From Torreya grandis (lineage: Eukaryota > Streptophyta > Pinopsida > Cupressales > Taxaceae): a DNA stretch of 64,000 bases. The notes under the pieces were generated by a model. That model ran no database searches and was not told the origin of the DNA. It was given only the letters and a program-made list of their open reading frames with translations. Position numbers and translations under genes: made by a program. Shown in pieces: positions 45,931 to 60,403 of the stretch (its first letter is position 1; each line of letters opens with the position of its first letter). The stretch is from the NCBI GenBank assembly GCA_037957365.1, contig JARHVA010000021.1, positions 935,001 to 999,000 on the forward strand. Reading direction: 5' to 3'.

Positions 45931-48293
45931 TAGTATGTAGGATGAAATGGGAAAAGGAAAAATAGGTCAAACATGTTTGAATATGGAAGAAGGTCTGCCA
46001 AAACATGTATGCATGACTGAGTAAGTCATTTGAGTATTGAACTAAGCTTAAAATAAATATAGTAATGATGGAATTATTGTGTCAAATTAATATGTGATGG
46101 TTTTTACATGATAATATTTTTACTCCCAAACTGAGAATAAGAGTATCTATTTAGGAATTTACTTATCCTGCATTCTTGTAGTTTTTTGAGTTTATGCACT
46201 GTGAGGAGGCAAGAGTTAAAGTGAAGGACTTGTATAAGAATGTTTGAGAAGGAATCGGTACTTAGTAAGTTAAATCTTAAAAATTTTCTTGTTTCAATAA
46301 AATATCACATTGAATTAAATATTTTTAATTGCTAACTAAACAAGGTAACCCTATTTTTTGAGTGGAGAAGGTTGCATGAACCCAGTGTTGGTTTAAGAAT
46401 GGTCAAGAATTGAGTGTCTCAGTATGAGGCAAGAAGTGGTCATTATAAAAATATTAAAAATGTATTTAAGGATTGAATGAATTCCATAGAACCCATGATT
46501 CCAATATTTTTAAAAATATTCATTGAAGTTAGAAGTGGATAGACTATGTTTTTTCCTGTAGCAAACTTATAATTTGATACTGAGCATGCATGGTAAGGCT
46601 AAGAAGTGACTTGCATTGATATATAAAAGAATTGGTATATAAAGGTAAGATATATTAAGTGTTTCTAAAGGATATTTGATCTTATAGTTGGCATTAGAAT
46701 GCTATTTTTTCTAATTGCTTGGAGCATAGATCTGTGGACAATTAAATTCCTATCACAATCCAATGAATTATGAGTGGAAAACAAAGACAATAGATTGAAT
46801 TAAATTTTATAAGGATTTAAAAATATGTGTAGGGTATATATAGATAAATTACAGGTGTATTTAGGTTTTTAAACCTCACATAGTGAACTTATGCCTTTTT
46901 ATAGGCTCTCGACCCTAATAGTGGCCTAGAAACCCTAGGTTTAGGGTTTGGTGTATAATAAACATTCTAACCATACAAAAGTTCTAAAAAATTTTAGTCC
47001 ACCTATTTTGAGGGTAATATAATGGATTTTTATGGTTTTAGAGTGTGTATGTACTTTTAGGTATGGTTTATTGAGGATTGAGTGGTAATAGGCCAAATAG
47101 AGACCTAGTTCTTTAGGCCTAAAGAGAGTAAATGAACTTATATGAAGAGTTGGAGTTCCAAAATTCACAAATAGGTATGTTTTGATATGATAAGAAATAA
47201 TTATGTTTTGGATTCCTAAAAATGAGTGTACATTTTTGTACTTTGCATTTAATGCTTATAGAAGGGCTACAAGGAGTGTGCAAGGAATAGGCAGAGTTGT
47301 GTAAATTTATATTAACGCATTATGGATGGTATAGAATGAATGGAGATTATTAAATGCATTGTAATAATCATGTTTTAAGAGTCACAAACTATAATTTAAT
47401 CAATGCACTCAAAGAGATTATGGAGGCATGTTGTCACAAGAACATAGTGAAACAAGGCATTAAGAGATCTTGTTAGTGATGAATGACAAAGGTGGATTAA
47501 GATGAATTATATGAAGGATTTTGTATGTTTTAGGTGTTTTTAAAATATTTATAATCAAGGAATTTTGATTTGGTCCATTTGGACAAATAGGTGTAGTGTT
47601 ACCAAGGAAGATTGACAAGATTGCAAATAAGAGAAAGAATAGTTGTAGGCTAGGGAGAATAGTTCTACATCAAAATGGCTTAAAGGAGGAAACTAGGCAC
47701 TGCATAGGTGTTTGAAGAAGCCACCATAGGGATTAAAAAAATTAAAACAATCCTCCATAGGTCCATGGAAGAGAATAAAGCTCTCAAAATCAAAATTTGA
47801 TTTCAAAATTCATTTTTTATGAAAATTGTTGTTATTCCATGCCATACATGGATGCCATAGGTAGCCAAGATCTTCAAAAAAAAAGTTTTCATCTTCAAAA
47901 ATCTCTTCAAGAGTGTTTTTAGGCCACAAAAAAAATTATTTGACCTCTTAAACTGAGAAATAAGAAGTAGAAGCAAATACAACAAATTTTATGAGTTTTT
48001 AAACCTTTCAAAATGCCATAGGGGGCCATACAAACATGTCTTAGAGAAGATTTGGATTATGGTTTCTTGAAATAGGTGTTAATTTACTCATATTTACAAT
48101 AACCAAGATCCATAGGCAACATGAAATTTAATAAACAATTTTTTGAGGGAAAGAAAATATTTTAAATGACTTTCATGGTCATACCATAGGCTGTACAAGC
48201 TGAATTTGTGTTAAAAAACTTGATTGGAAACTTTTAGGGATGTCTTCAATGCTCTTGCCAATCAATCAACACATTATCTATGCTTGGAAACCA
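44728..48293. other. 3.5-kb segment between Copia 5' LTR and gag
   Basis: No supported coding region on either strand. It may be an unusually long leader or hide an unrecognised insertion. It holds a TA microsatellite at 45892-45927. Between 47725 and 48195 the motif ccatagg recurs about six times. Confidence 0.45.
45892..45927. repeat. (AT)n microsatellite
   Basis: About 18 AT units. Confidence 0.95.
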
Positions 48294-48654
48294 TGATAAA
48301 ATATACATATACAATGGATCTAGATGTGTAATTGATATAAAATTACACAGAAAAGATGACATAGTATGCAACGTGGAAAACCTCATATAGAGGTAAAAAA
48401 CCACAATGTTGATTTAATCATTTATGAGAAACTTTACCCAATACATAAACCTTCTTCCTCTCATTTCTCTCTCAGAATGCTCTTCACAAAACTCTTTGCA
48501 ATGATATATGTCATATATCAAATATCATAATATCTCGATGATCAATTCATCATAATCATGTGTGAAGTACCAAAGGGGTAAAACCCTTTTGATATTGGGG
48601 TGGTGGACTGTTTAACCAACAAGTCCAACTTCTTACTGAGGAAACCAACAATGG

Positions 48655-48700
<46 letters not shown>

Positions 48701-48811
48701 TACACAAGATTACCTCATGTTAATAAATAACATATATATTAATTATTTATTTAACCATTATAAAATGTTAAGGGTACTTATTATCACCACTTAAACATTA
48801 ATGTTCCAACA
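48294..48811 (-). repeat. Copia 5' LTR
   Basis: 518 bp. The minus strand starts TGTTGGAACATTAATG and ends TATCA, followed by the degenerate primer-binding site at 48278-48293. It contains a TA microsatellite (48656-48693) absent from the partner LTR. Confidence 0.85.
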
Positions 48812-51059
48812 TACATAATTCTAGGTTTTCAACATACTTGATTTAGGGATATTCTGAACAAACACAAAGTATTTCATGACCACCACCATTTACCCCTTGC
48901 AACTGCATCAACATTTTCTTCCTTCTAATTTGTACAAGAACCTATAGGTCCTTACCAAACCAAATCTTTAGATTGCATAAAAAATAAAGATTAAATTTAA
49001 GTATATGGGATTCAAACCCTTGTTGGTCCTAGAAAAAAACAATCCAAAGTTTGAAGATTCTTAGATTGGTCATGTCGACCTAGAATAATTCCATAAATGA
49101 CTCAACATGGAGAATCCAAACTGTATGACATTTATCTTAATAGAAAGTGGTCTGATTGAAGTGGCCAATTTTTGTACCTTAGTAAAATGATTGGATTTGG
49201 TATTATCTTATGCCCAAGATCTAAAGACAAAGGAGATAAGGTCAAACAAAGGAGACCTGATGGCCAAACTATATGGAACAATAATGGGAATGACTTTGAG
49301 TATCCCTATGCATGAGTAATATGCAAGAATGAGTGTGGCAGTAGGGAAATGCTATTGGAATAAGAATACTGACAAGCATATGACCATAATTAATGACATA
49401 TGGTTGAAGCACAAGAGAAGTTGACCCTCTAGTCTTCCAAAGAACTTATTCACGTCTGAATTCAAACATAAAGAAATATTTTCTAACCTATGTGAATTAC
49501 ATTATGATCTATTGAAGGAATATTCAACAAGCCAGTTCACCATGGATGAAGTCAAAACTTAGTTTAAGAAGCTGATCAAAGAATAATTATTCAAATAAAA
49601 TGCCTGCAATGTAGCTTCAATGATTATGATCAATGAAATCCATGTTTCACTTGAAGAAATGAACAATCAACTAACCAAATTGATGAAAGTTCCAAATGCC
49701 ATGTTTTTGGTATCTAAAAGATGGTTGACACATTACAAGAATGTAGTGGTAACTAAGGGTAACACAATCATTCAAGCAATGAATAAATTTAAAATAATTA
49801 AGGTTGTTTGAGTGAAAGAACAAGCTAGAAGCTCAGTTTTTTCTCTAGGATATTAAACACCAGTTACTACTCCAAAGAAGACATCTTAGTATGATTAGAG
49901 ATAATTTTAATTTTTATCTATTATTTTATTTTGGGAAACCATATTTTTATTTTTTCTAAAAGATTTAAAATTAGTAAAAAGAGAATAAGACAAAAATGTG
50001 AATGCCAAAGGTTACATGTAATGTGAAGGGTCAACCCATTCCCTCCTATCTCTATAAATAGGATAAATGTCAATTTTACAGGGGTTGTTTTATCTCCATT
50101 GTAATTTGTCTTGAAAGGAAAGAGAAAGAAACATTATTCTTATTCTTTGAATTGAGAACACATGGAAATTCCAAAAATTTATGTCTTACTTTTATTTGTT
50201 GATTTGTATTTTTCCTATGTTAATGCATATCTCTCAATTCAAACAAGACTTGCATCAATCTCATACAAGCATGTTAATTTTCATAGCCATGTTATTATCA
50301 TGTGTTGGATGAAATATGCATTTGCTCATTCATGTCTGACCCTTCATCTTACTTTATTTTATTTTTTATTTTAGTTGAAAGTGTACAACCCAATACTCCA
50401 AGCAACCTATAACTACTATAAATAGGTTTAGTTTAACTTTTCTTGTTTTCAATAAAGGGAACCTACCCTTCAAATAGATGAGAGACTTTATCTCCTTCAC
50501 CATTGTAAAATATCTTATTTATCACAAGTGCCAAATATTTCACCAATAATTTTTGGTAGCCTCCGAGGGGCATATTTTGTGTTTTTCATACTACCCATTT
50601 CTATCAATAACTTTTATGACTATTCTCATAAATAAAAACCCAACTCACTTAGTAAACCTTGATTAGACACAAGCTGCTGATTGGATATCTCTTATGACCT
50701 CTGACATTTCTCTTGGGATAACAATGTGAGTAACTCCCAATTTTAAAGAGTTGCAACCATACGAGATGAAGATGATCAATGTGATGATTTTGCCTAGAGA
50801 ATTTTTGCACTCATTTTTGGAAGAATAATAATCAAATTAGTACATAGAGATCCTTAAATCCTTAAATATACTATACCCCTATGCAATAAATTTTTGGAAT
50901 CCTGGCTGAGAAGAGGTACACAAAGTCTAGTGAGAAGAAAGTTATTTCTGATCCATTCTTTGAATTGCAAGAATAGTCTAGTTTTATACTCTATCCTAAA
51001 TGAATAAGAAGGGTAAAACCTATAAAAATAACATTTTCATTACCTAAAATATTGGTTCC
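48812..51059 (+). other. Unassigned stretch, possibly LTR of the following gag relic
   Basis: A 63-codon plus-strand frame at 49620-49811 (SLEEMNNQLTKLMKV...) and nearby segments look protein-like but are unrecognised. A TATA-type sequence lies at 50052-50060, and the region 49900-50560 has the look of an LTR. No partner LTR lies in the window. Confidence 0.3.
50052..50060 (+). promoter_or_regulatory. Candidate TATA box
   Basis: ctataaata within ctctataaatagg, a form common in plant LTR promoters. It is about 1 kb before the gag relic. Confidence 0.35.
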
Positions 51060-53756
51060 TAAGGAAATAAACTTTAAAAACATGGTTGTAGCTTTACCAT
51101 AGGGTCCTTGTATTGGGCCATTGGCTTTAGGTGTTAAACTTAATCAACTACCAAAGGGTTCAAGGAAGAAATTCACCGAGTTTATTGATGATGGTAATCA
51201 ACATCTTGATGAGCATACAAACGATTTATTCTTTGCCCATGGTAATATTGGTGTAGAACATGAATAAATGTCAGTTAGATTATTCATTGAAATGTTGGCC
51301 AAAATAACAATGGAATGATTTCATTGTCTACCTGTTGTTTCCATTCTAGTTTGGAAAATGATGAGAACTAGATTTGAAGAAATATTCAAAAATGTTAAAG
51401 ATGAGCACTCTTTATTGACTCAATTTTCTTAGATAAATAAATAATCTCATGAGTTCGCATGAGTTTTTATTGATCGATTCAACAAGTTTGTGCATCAGAT
51501 TCCATTGATTGCCATGTTTATAGTAGAAAATATGAAGTACTTATTTTTGAATTAAAAAGTACATGAGGTAAGTTTTTTCCTTTGAAGAAACCATCTCCTA
51601 AATTTGGCAGTAGTAAAAATACATGCCACTAAAATCAAAGATGATTTGACCATGGCTATGAAAATTAAAAAATGATACTTTCAAGAGTAAGAAACACAAT
51701 TCAACAAATCCTATAGTTCAAAGGTTGAAAAATGATATATTGGCTTTGAAAAAACATATTCTTTAAGCTCATATTACTCCATATAAGGATGTACCTAGAA
51801 GACCATTATCCTATATCATGAAAATGTTTATCCAAGACTTTCTCCTTTAAATCCTAAACTCATTGTAGACATTCAATTCTCATCACTTTCATGTCAAAAT
51901 TATAATTAGAATTATTTCTATAAATATTGCATAAATCATTGAAATTCCCAAATTAGTCCACACATTTGATGTGCATATTCTGAAATGTATTGGTGCATAC
52001 CTGATCGGGGAAATACACCATATGTAATCACTAGTTTTACTTATTTCACCCTGAGTCAAATTATTGTTTTGAAAGCAACATTTTGGGATAATTAAGTTGG
52101 AACATATATTTAAATTTTGGTATTGCATAAATCACCTAGAAGCTAATTAGATTAATTATCCCATCAAATAAATTCAAATGGTTAAGTATAAAATCCTTAG
52201 AAACTGACTAATTTATAATTATGTAATATTCAAATATTTAACAAATATCTAAATCATGACATCATCATGACATGACACAAAAATTTATTAAGCATTAACA
52301 ATAAATACAAACAAATATTAGGATTTGTAATCCATGCCTTATAAATTTAAACCCAAACCCCAAATATTAATGACATTTATTACTCAAATTAAAATGAATA
52401 CTGGCCACACATCTTGATCTTAATTCGATGGTCACAATAAATATAAAAAATCTATAAATACAAGGCTTGTTTGACATAATAAACAAGCTGTTCACTAAAA
52501 ATAAACTCTGCAAAAATATAAAGGAAAGATTCATCATTATTCCATTTGATTCTTCTTAATTTAGGCCAAATCATGTGTAACCTAGGGGAGATCTGGCCTA
52601 CATGAAGGTGTAATATTGATGTAGACTCCAAGGCTAAAATCTTGGGCTCAATAAACCATTAATATAGCTTGGAGAATGAATCCATTTATAAGGTATAGCT
52701 TTTTTCCCATGTCTTTATGTTTCTTTATATCCTCCTAGACCTTGCTCAGATCGAGGGATTACACTTGAGATGTCATGTTTGTTAATTTGTTTTGGTTTTG
52801 AATCACAAACCTCTCATGTAATCATGATCTACACTCACTAATAATTCAACCCCTATTGTTATTTACTATTCATTCATATATAACACCACTAATGATTATG
52901 ATGGTTCTAATTGTCTAGAATTGGCTATATTACTTCAATTATGCACCATTGAAGAATCACTAGCATAAAGTATTTTGGGCACCTCTGATCTTGAGATTCA
53001 GGAACCTGTTGGTGACTTTACTATAGGATATATTAAATATGACCATGATGGTAATGAATATGATGAAAGTGTGGAGGATATGATCATTCATTCATATGTT
53101 GTGTTCACTAGAGCCTAGAATGAGAAGTTGAAGGCTACAAAAAATAAAAAAGAGATTAACAAGCAAAAATCTAAGGAACCTCCTAATGCTATGACTTTTA
53201 CCAAGTTCATTCTTAACTGAGGTTCTTATTCGTTTAATTTATCACAAAATAAGTATCTTGAAAAGATAAGAAGTCCTATTTTTCCTCATAATGCTTCCTT
53301 TAATGAATAATAAAATTATTCTAACTCTTCTTCTTTTGATATAATTGAACACATGAATAAGACTAAGGATCAAATTTATCAAACAAAATAACTTAGGTCA
53401 AATATTAAGGTAGTTGGAAAAATTGATCAAATTGATCAAATTCATCAAATAAGAAACTCCTAATGCACCTCCTCATGGAGCCCATATCAGATTGGTTGAT
53501 TTGAATTTGCATAATAACATTGTTATTTATTCTCAAAATAATGAAACCCCTGAGCCTTTCTATGTTTCATCCTTCATTGGAGGTTTTTGACTAAATAATT
53601 ACATAATCAATTTGGGAGATTCAAATAATGTGATTCTAACCAAAGTAGCACATGGTTTAGGGTTGACCTACATCAAAAAATTTGATCACTATTTTAACAT
53701 GAAAGTGAAACAAGTCTTGTTAATTGGATAAAAAAGTATGTATAGGTTATTCTAGT
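51060..53756 (+). pseudogene. Ty3-type gag and protease relic
   Basis: The gag core is recognisable at about 51150-51700: HLDEHTNDLFFAHGNIGVEH, then a W/F-HCLPV block, VWKMMRTRFEEIFKN, and FIDRFNKFVHQIP. This is the order of a plant Ty3 gag domain. About 53540-53730 resembles an aspartic protease: PEPFYVSSFIGGF, then IINLGDSNNVILTKVAHGLG, where the active-site D(S/T)G is degraded. Numerous stops interrupt it. The protein ends abruptly where the long-LTR element begins at 53757, so its pol part has probably been displaced to the right of the window. The 1.8 kb between gag and protease is poorly preserved. Confidence 0.5.
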
Positions 53757-56700
53757 TGTATTCTTATTATAACCAAACTTTGCACCCTTGGATTAGGTAG
53801 TTCAGACCTCTGCAAATTTGGATAACATGGGATTACCCCTAGACCTATGGGTTGTCTACAATAGGGGTAAACCTCTAGATTATGGGCAAGCTCCCTTGAT
53901 CTATATTTTACGATCACACACTATATTAGGATAATCACTATTGGGTGTGAAAAGGGGAGAAGGAAACATAAAATCAACCTATACTAATGAATTTGATACA
54001 CCAAAAATAAATCCATAGACATACTTACATTTGCACTAACAAAAAATACTATTAAAATTGACCTCAACTCAATGTTCTTCCAGGATAAGTGTTTCTACAT
54101 GCAGGCAAATTGCTATGCATATCTAGAGGTGGGTGAAAAGGAGGTCTAATAATAGACACTGCTAATCAATCTCATGCTTCAAATACACCTTAAAAAATAG
54201 TTAAACTTCATGAGACCTATTATTATAATAAATTCTACTACTCACATAATGCATACAAGAGTAGAATGGAAGCAAGGAGAATAAATTCACCACTTGTTAT
54301 CCAAATACACTACTTGATATACTTAGGAAAGAGTTGGAGAGACAAAATAAACTTCAAAACTTTATTCAAAGGCAAAATAAGATGTCAAAACTAGCAGGGC
54401 TTCACCATACCAATTTTGGATTCTTTACAATGCCAAAATGGCTTAAATATATAAAGCATAGGAGAGGAGAGAGAAGAAGTGAAGTTGAATAGTCACAAGA
54501 TTAAGTATCAAGGATTCAAAGCTAGTTAAAATTCAATAAAATAGAGTTAGAGAACAAGTCATGAGGTCCTCTTAGATAAGTGTCCATCTAAAATATGACA
54601 CCATATTGAAGTTGGCATATAGATCTTCATTATCTTGCTTGAAACTGCCTTGTTGATGAGGAGTTCACTAACTAATCATAACTATTATAGAAGTCATTGA
54701 CACATATATTATAACTTGGGAAGTTGAAAACAATATTGTGACAGTCATATATACCTCTCTAATTGATAACATTCTCCTTGTCACTTGTCACTTACCTTCT
54801 TATAGTCACTCATTAGCTTTCTAGGCCTAAACCTTCAAACTTGTCACTTAAGTGACCTATAAATGATCACTGAGATTCATTTTAGGGGTGTGAGATAACT
54901 TATCAAGGCCTATTTATCCTTTGGTCTATCAAATAGACCTCTAGAGATTCAATATCACACTTTTCACCATTACACTTAGGTAGTCACCATCTTTCTCAAT
55001 GTCTTGCTCAAGACTGCCTATAATGACAAACTTAAAAAAGGGAATTTCAAGTATAACCAAGGTGAGAATTGGGTATGAGGAGTTATAAAAAGTATCCACA
55101 CAACTTAAATAATATATTTCACCTATCAATTCCCTTATGTACCTATGAAACACCTCAAATCCTATAAAAAACATAGAATTAGACCTATCTTTACAAGTGA
55201 CAGTACATAACAAGTAAGTGGTGAGGATACTGGGAGAGTTTCAAATAGGTTCAAGTCACTTTCTAGGTCAGTTTACCTCTTCTAGATGCACTTCCATTCA
55301 TATCTTCTTCATCAAGTTCTTGAGAGGGTTTTAGGTCATTTAGGTTCTTAGTGATGATTCATAAAATTTAAGGCCTTAAACCCCAAAAAATTCCACTTAG
55401 TTCAGTTTTTAAGACCCCCATCAAATATTATTAAGTGTTTGAGACATCATGCACATTGTCCATACATATATGAGCAAAATAATTTGGCTTCGTGATTAGC
55501 TACCTATATTTTGTGCACCCCTGAGATAGGTTTAGGCCAAAATTGACCAATCTGAGTTTATCTATACAAAATGATGGGTTTTGAAAACCTTATACTCTTT
55601 GATGAAGGTTCTAAAAGTGTTTGGGAAGATCATATAGTCATATGAATGTCATTAGGAGCCATGAGGTTTTAGGCCTAATAGGCCTAGACTATGTATCTAT
55701 GTATATGACCACCTATGAATGGTATCAATGATTTTAGTGAATATTAAATTTTTTTTCACCTTTAATCCAACATTATATGTATCCTTTAGTGCTTCAATAC
55801 TCTTCATTTCATCTTCTTTCCACCCATGTATACTAGGTCTGCAAGTTTCACTAACTGTAAAGTGCCTCATGTTTGAGACAAAATAAAAGACACCCTATTA
55901 ATTTGAAATTAAGGAGGTTTTTTAGGGATTTTTTAGGTGTTTATGACCCTCGATACTAATTATCAAAGATTGATCACACTCATGGATGCCTTAACACTTT
56001 AAACCCTCAAGACTAGCTTTCGTGATTATGACTATGTGTAAGGTTTAGTTGAGTGAGTATGAGGTCCAAAACCTAGTTTAGTTCAATATTTTATTAATTT
56101 TCCTTACCTATAAGGATATTATGAAATGTGGTATCATCAATCTAAAAATGGATTCAACATGGTTATCCACCTTATACCTATTCCAACCTTCCAAACTATA
56201 TCTCCATTAGCTTGAGCTAGTTTGTGACTATGTAAAACTGTAAGTGTGCATATTAGCGAAATATGAGATTATTGTAGGTGATGATGTATGATTTAACACT
56301 TTACACCTTTTTAATTGTATTGAGTTCATTATTACATTTCACACCTGAATGTATCATTTTTTCCATGACATCATGTAGTCATTCTCTCTACTATCAATGT
56401 ATTGTAAGCTTGCAAGTTCCTAGTTTCTTTTGGACTCAAAGACATTGTATTTCACTGAGTGTTTCAAGTGGGAAATTGAATGAATTATAAACTTACTCAA
56501 CCATCATTCTCTGGACCTATAAAATTCATTTTTATGTCAAGATGTTGCCTTTAGGTTTAGTCTAAAAGAGAGAAACCATTATGCTTACACATACCTTATA
56601 AACCTCCACCAACAGATGCTACTATACAAAGCAAAGTCTCCTTTTAGAGAAGTTAAGGTAAGTTATCTCATTTAGAAACTTTATGCATCTTGACTAACTA

Positions 56701-57921
56701 CATGTCTTGAATTGACTATAGGATCAACACTATGAACCCTGAATGACTTGATAACTCTGTTCAAGTCTTGAAATTATACACAACCTATTTCTTGGGTTTT
56801 GAATAGTCCTACAATTATCTCTACATACCTACATGTGACTATGCATATTAGGGATCTGTTTAATATTTAATTAGTGTCTTATAACCCCATCTCTATCAAC
56901 CTCTAGGTCATTAAATGGAAAATATTAATAATCCACGCTCTGAGGGGGTGAAAACAAGTGCATCACCTTTGATTTGAATCCATTAACACAAGATCAAAAC
57001 ACTACAACTTATGAAACATTGTTATGCAGACCAATGATGCCCACTTCAAGTACAAGGAGAATGTTCATGCTTGTTCCTTAATATCCACATGTGACAAACC
57101 ATTTGAATTCAACATGAAGAGTATGAACATGCTCTTCCAACTTGCATACATCACTTGGTTCACACAAATCAATGCAAATATATGAGAAAACCAAAGCCAT
57201 TAGGAGTGTACTGGCAGTTTGGAGGAACTAATAGTCTTAGTGATTATTCATGAAGTAAAAAACACTAATCTAGAAACCATGATAATGAAATGTAAGGCCA
57301 TAAATACTAATAACATCCTCCAAGTGTACTCACTCCAACTCCATTTCCTTTATCTATACCAACTAAAACTCATTTGACTTTTTTGACTTATCCAAGGAAG
57401 TGATTAGAGAGAGAAACTAGTTTATACCACTTTTGGACCTATTGAAGCTAATTGATCTTAAATAAGGCCTGTGCAGATCTCAAGGGACTTACATGAAGCC
57501 TTCACACATGGCAAACTAGTTACCTTAGTTTGTATAATTGTTTGAAACTGCCTTTTTACAGGTGACCTTGTTTGTATGTTGAACCTATAATGTTTCAGTT
57601 TGGCAGCCTTCCTCTGACATTATCCAATAGGTGGTACATTATTTTACACCTTGAAACATTTTTATTTTGATAAGAAACCTTAAAATTCATTAAATGACCA
57701 AAATATGGCATAAAATGACATAATGAAAGAAGAACAAATATGTGAAAGGCTTAAACACATTTTATGACCTTCAAAGGTGACTTAACCTCATTCTAGGACC
57801 ATGGTGACCACTTTATGACTTATAAGACTATATGAATCATTTCCAAAATGTAATGGGGTTAATTAATTTTACTTAAGGGTAAAATTAGTCAATATTTTGG
57901 TGAATTTTAGGGGGTATCATG
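53757..57921 (-). repeat. 3' LTR of the long-LTR element
   Basis: The left boundary is the start of homology with 60404. The right boundary is proposed from a TG-type start, TGATACCCCCTAAAATTC on the minus strand at 57921. It cannot be checked because the partner is truncated. Short frames inside it, including one at 54941-55213, are not convincing genes. Confidence 0.55.
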
Positions 57922-60403
57922 CTTGCTATGTAAGGACTAGTTGCCTTCTCCTATCCTTGGGCAATGGAGTCACACATACAATTCAATTGACACTAAAAAA
58001 CCTTTGAACAAACACCAAAATAACACTAAACACAACATGAAATAAACACACAAGACAATAAACCAAGACACGCATTTTTTCTCTCTAAGCATTTAGGGAA
58101 AACACACAACTTAAAGGATAACACACACCTAGACTATATATAGACTAACCTAAAGCAAACTTTCTCCTCCTAGATCAAAGGGGAATTTTGCACCATATAT
58201 TTCTCCATGAGATGAAGGAGTGCCTGAATAAAGTTTTGTTTTTGAGCATTGGATTTGATGTTCTCAACTCTTTCATGTTTGTCACTCTTCTTCGCATGAT
58301 CTTCAATGTAACCACAATAGCTATAAACATATCATCTATGAAGGAGAACTCTTCTTGCACTTTAATAGCCATCTCATGGTATTATTTAGTTTCAGTTTGA
58401 CTCAAATATTATTCATTTAATCATGTCATTTGACCTCCATGGTGCTTTGAATGAGATAAAACTTCTTATCAATTGCAAAATCATCAAGCTCTTTAAGGAG
58501 CTTAGCATACTCAACCCAATCCTCATCATTGTCTTCTATGAAGACATCTTGTTCTATCTCATTGTGTTATTCACTTTAAACCTTGCAAAGGTCTTCAAGA
58601 TCTTAGATAATTTCAATATGCTGCTACCAATCATATCTACCTTCTTTTTATTTAATAATCATAACCTTTTCAAACTCATCCTCTTAACCATATTCATGCA
58701 TCCCAAAAAACTCAGCTATTGTGATGTTCTTCTTCAAATATTTCTCTTTTATGCCTTGATCAAGCTCCTTATGAACAATTTCAACATGATTTATATCTTC
58801 TCTTTATTCACTCAACAAGGTTGACTTGTGCTTGTCTTCAACAAGGGGAGCCCCTATAGTGAACTCTTATTCATAGACACTTGTGTCATCTTCTTGATCA
58901 ACTACAAATTCGGCTTGATCTTCTTCACTAATCTCCTATAGGATGGGTTCTCCTTCAAGAAGGGATGAGGTGGGAGGGTGGTGAATAAATTAATTATTTG
59001 GAGAGGGAGAATGAGGTGTGATGGAGGGATCATGAATGGGCATGGGGATGAAAGAGACACTTGAAAAAATTTTTGGAGAGAGAGAAGGTTATTCTGGGTT
59101 ATGGACATTTCATTTTATTCAACAAGCACCTCACCTTTCTCATATCATTCTTGAGGCTCTTCAACAACTAAAACTTTATCTTCCACCCTCTCAACTAAGG
59201 CCTCTTTTTCACATTGAAAATCTTCTTGGATATACCTCCAATATGGACAAGTTATAGGCTCTTGAGGATAAGGTCATGGGGCTTGAAAAAACACAAGCTT
59301 TTCTTTCTTGTCATCAACTTATTGATCCTCATTCTCTTCATCTTTCTTTCCTCAAGACTTCACTACTTGGTTCCAAGTTGAAACTTTGAGGCTATTAGGC
59401 TCTTTTGGAGGCTCCACATGAGGATAGAGAATGATTTCATGAGGAAAAAGAGCATGATAAAACCAATGTGGAACATAAGAAGAATCTTGAGGATAGGAGG
59501 GAGAGACTTATTATTCAACCAGATTTTCAACTTCTTCATAGCCATCTTAAGGCCCTTCAACAGCTAAAAGTTGATCCTCAACTTATTGGTTTTACCACCT
59601 TTCTAATCTATCTACCCACGATTGGATATAACATCTCATTTCACGCAAATCTTAATTGATGACATCGTTATCTTCCTCCTCAACCAACCTCTATTTATTC
59701 ACAAATAATTAAATCAACTTTCTCAATCTCTTTATGAGATGCATAGGTATTATATTAAGTTCCTTATCCCATTTTTTCATCACCCTTTCTAATTTTAGAA
59801 TATTTGGCATGAGTACCAATAAGTATTTAGCTTGAAGTGGAATTCAAGTAGGAGGAAGAGAGGAGGAAGGGTTTTGGTGAGCTCTTAATTATTGAGTTTT
59901 TGCCTTTGGTATTGACCTTGAAAATGTTGTCTAGGAGCTTGAAGAAGACTGCCTCTAAGAAACTTCCTGTTAAGAGATTGAACTTCTTCTTTAAAAGTCT
60001 TAAGCATATCTTCTTGATAGCCTTCTTCATAGTATTATTCACAAGGCTGATTAACAACTTCATGATCATATGGAGGAGGAATAGGCTGACCATAGGGCTG
60101 CCATGGCTCATAAGGATGATAAAAACCTTGATATGGCTATTGAATAACATAATATGGGTCATAATAAGGTTGATAAGGATGTGTGTAATAAGAAATATCA
60201 ACAAACACAACCATATCAGATTCATTATTCAAATGAAACATAAGACTTGATCAAAATATTTTACAATAATTACCTAGGATGCATATAACCAACTGATTGC
60301 ATTTGCAGCCACCATTTGTGTTTGCTTGAATGCTTTTAAAAGCTGACAGTAGGAAGAACACACCAAAAATCCTTCCACTCTTTTGGAACTTAGTCCCACT
60401 AGG
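57922..60403 (-). pseudogene. Degraded Tyr/Pro-rich and acidic reading frame
   Basis: Not recognised. Read leftwards on the minus strand, about 60225-60030 gives YYTHPYQPYYDPYYVIQ, one stop, then FYHPYEPWQPYGQPIPPPYD, a Tyr/Pro/Gln-rich stretch. Next comes TFKEEVQSLNRKFLRGSL near 59970. Further on (59050-58830) are Pro/Ser/His-rich sequence and an acidic stretch, ISEEDQAEFVVDQEDDTSVY. The last part (58372-58175) is basic: MFIAIVVTLKIMRRRVTNMK. Codon-level coherence on this strand is better than on the plus strand, whose frame at 58423-58824 is a hydrophobic shadow. It could be a degenerate gag. No RT or integrase is present. Confidence 0.4.

Larger units (their letters stand above)
33363..48811 (-). 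mobile_element. Copia element, minus strand, interrupted by a nested Tat-like element
   Basis: Two direct repeats of about 515 bp, 33363-33873 and 48294-48811, start on the minus strand with TGTTGG and end in TATCA. The left copy is preceded, on the minus strand, by a polypurine tract (33874-33888). The right copy is followed by a degenerate Met-type primer-binding site, TGGTTTCCAAGCATAG. Between them lie minus-strand gag, integrase and RNase H remnants in Copia order. The internal DNA is enlarged by a 7.5-kb insertion at 34419-41940. The flanking pentamers tatag and tacat do not match, so no target duplication is evident. Confidence 0.8.

Noticed and set aside
54941..55213. 90-codon minus-strand frame in the long LTR
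   Set aside because: The equivalent frame at 61575-61799 is shorter and differs; no domain is visible and composition matches the rest of the LTR.
58423..58824. 133-codon plus-strand hydrophobic frame
   Set aside because: The minus strand of the same DNA reads as acidic and basic protein-like sequence. The plus frame is a Leu/Ile/Phe-rich shadow.
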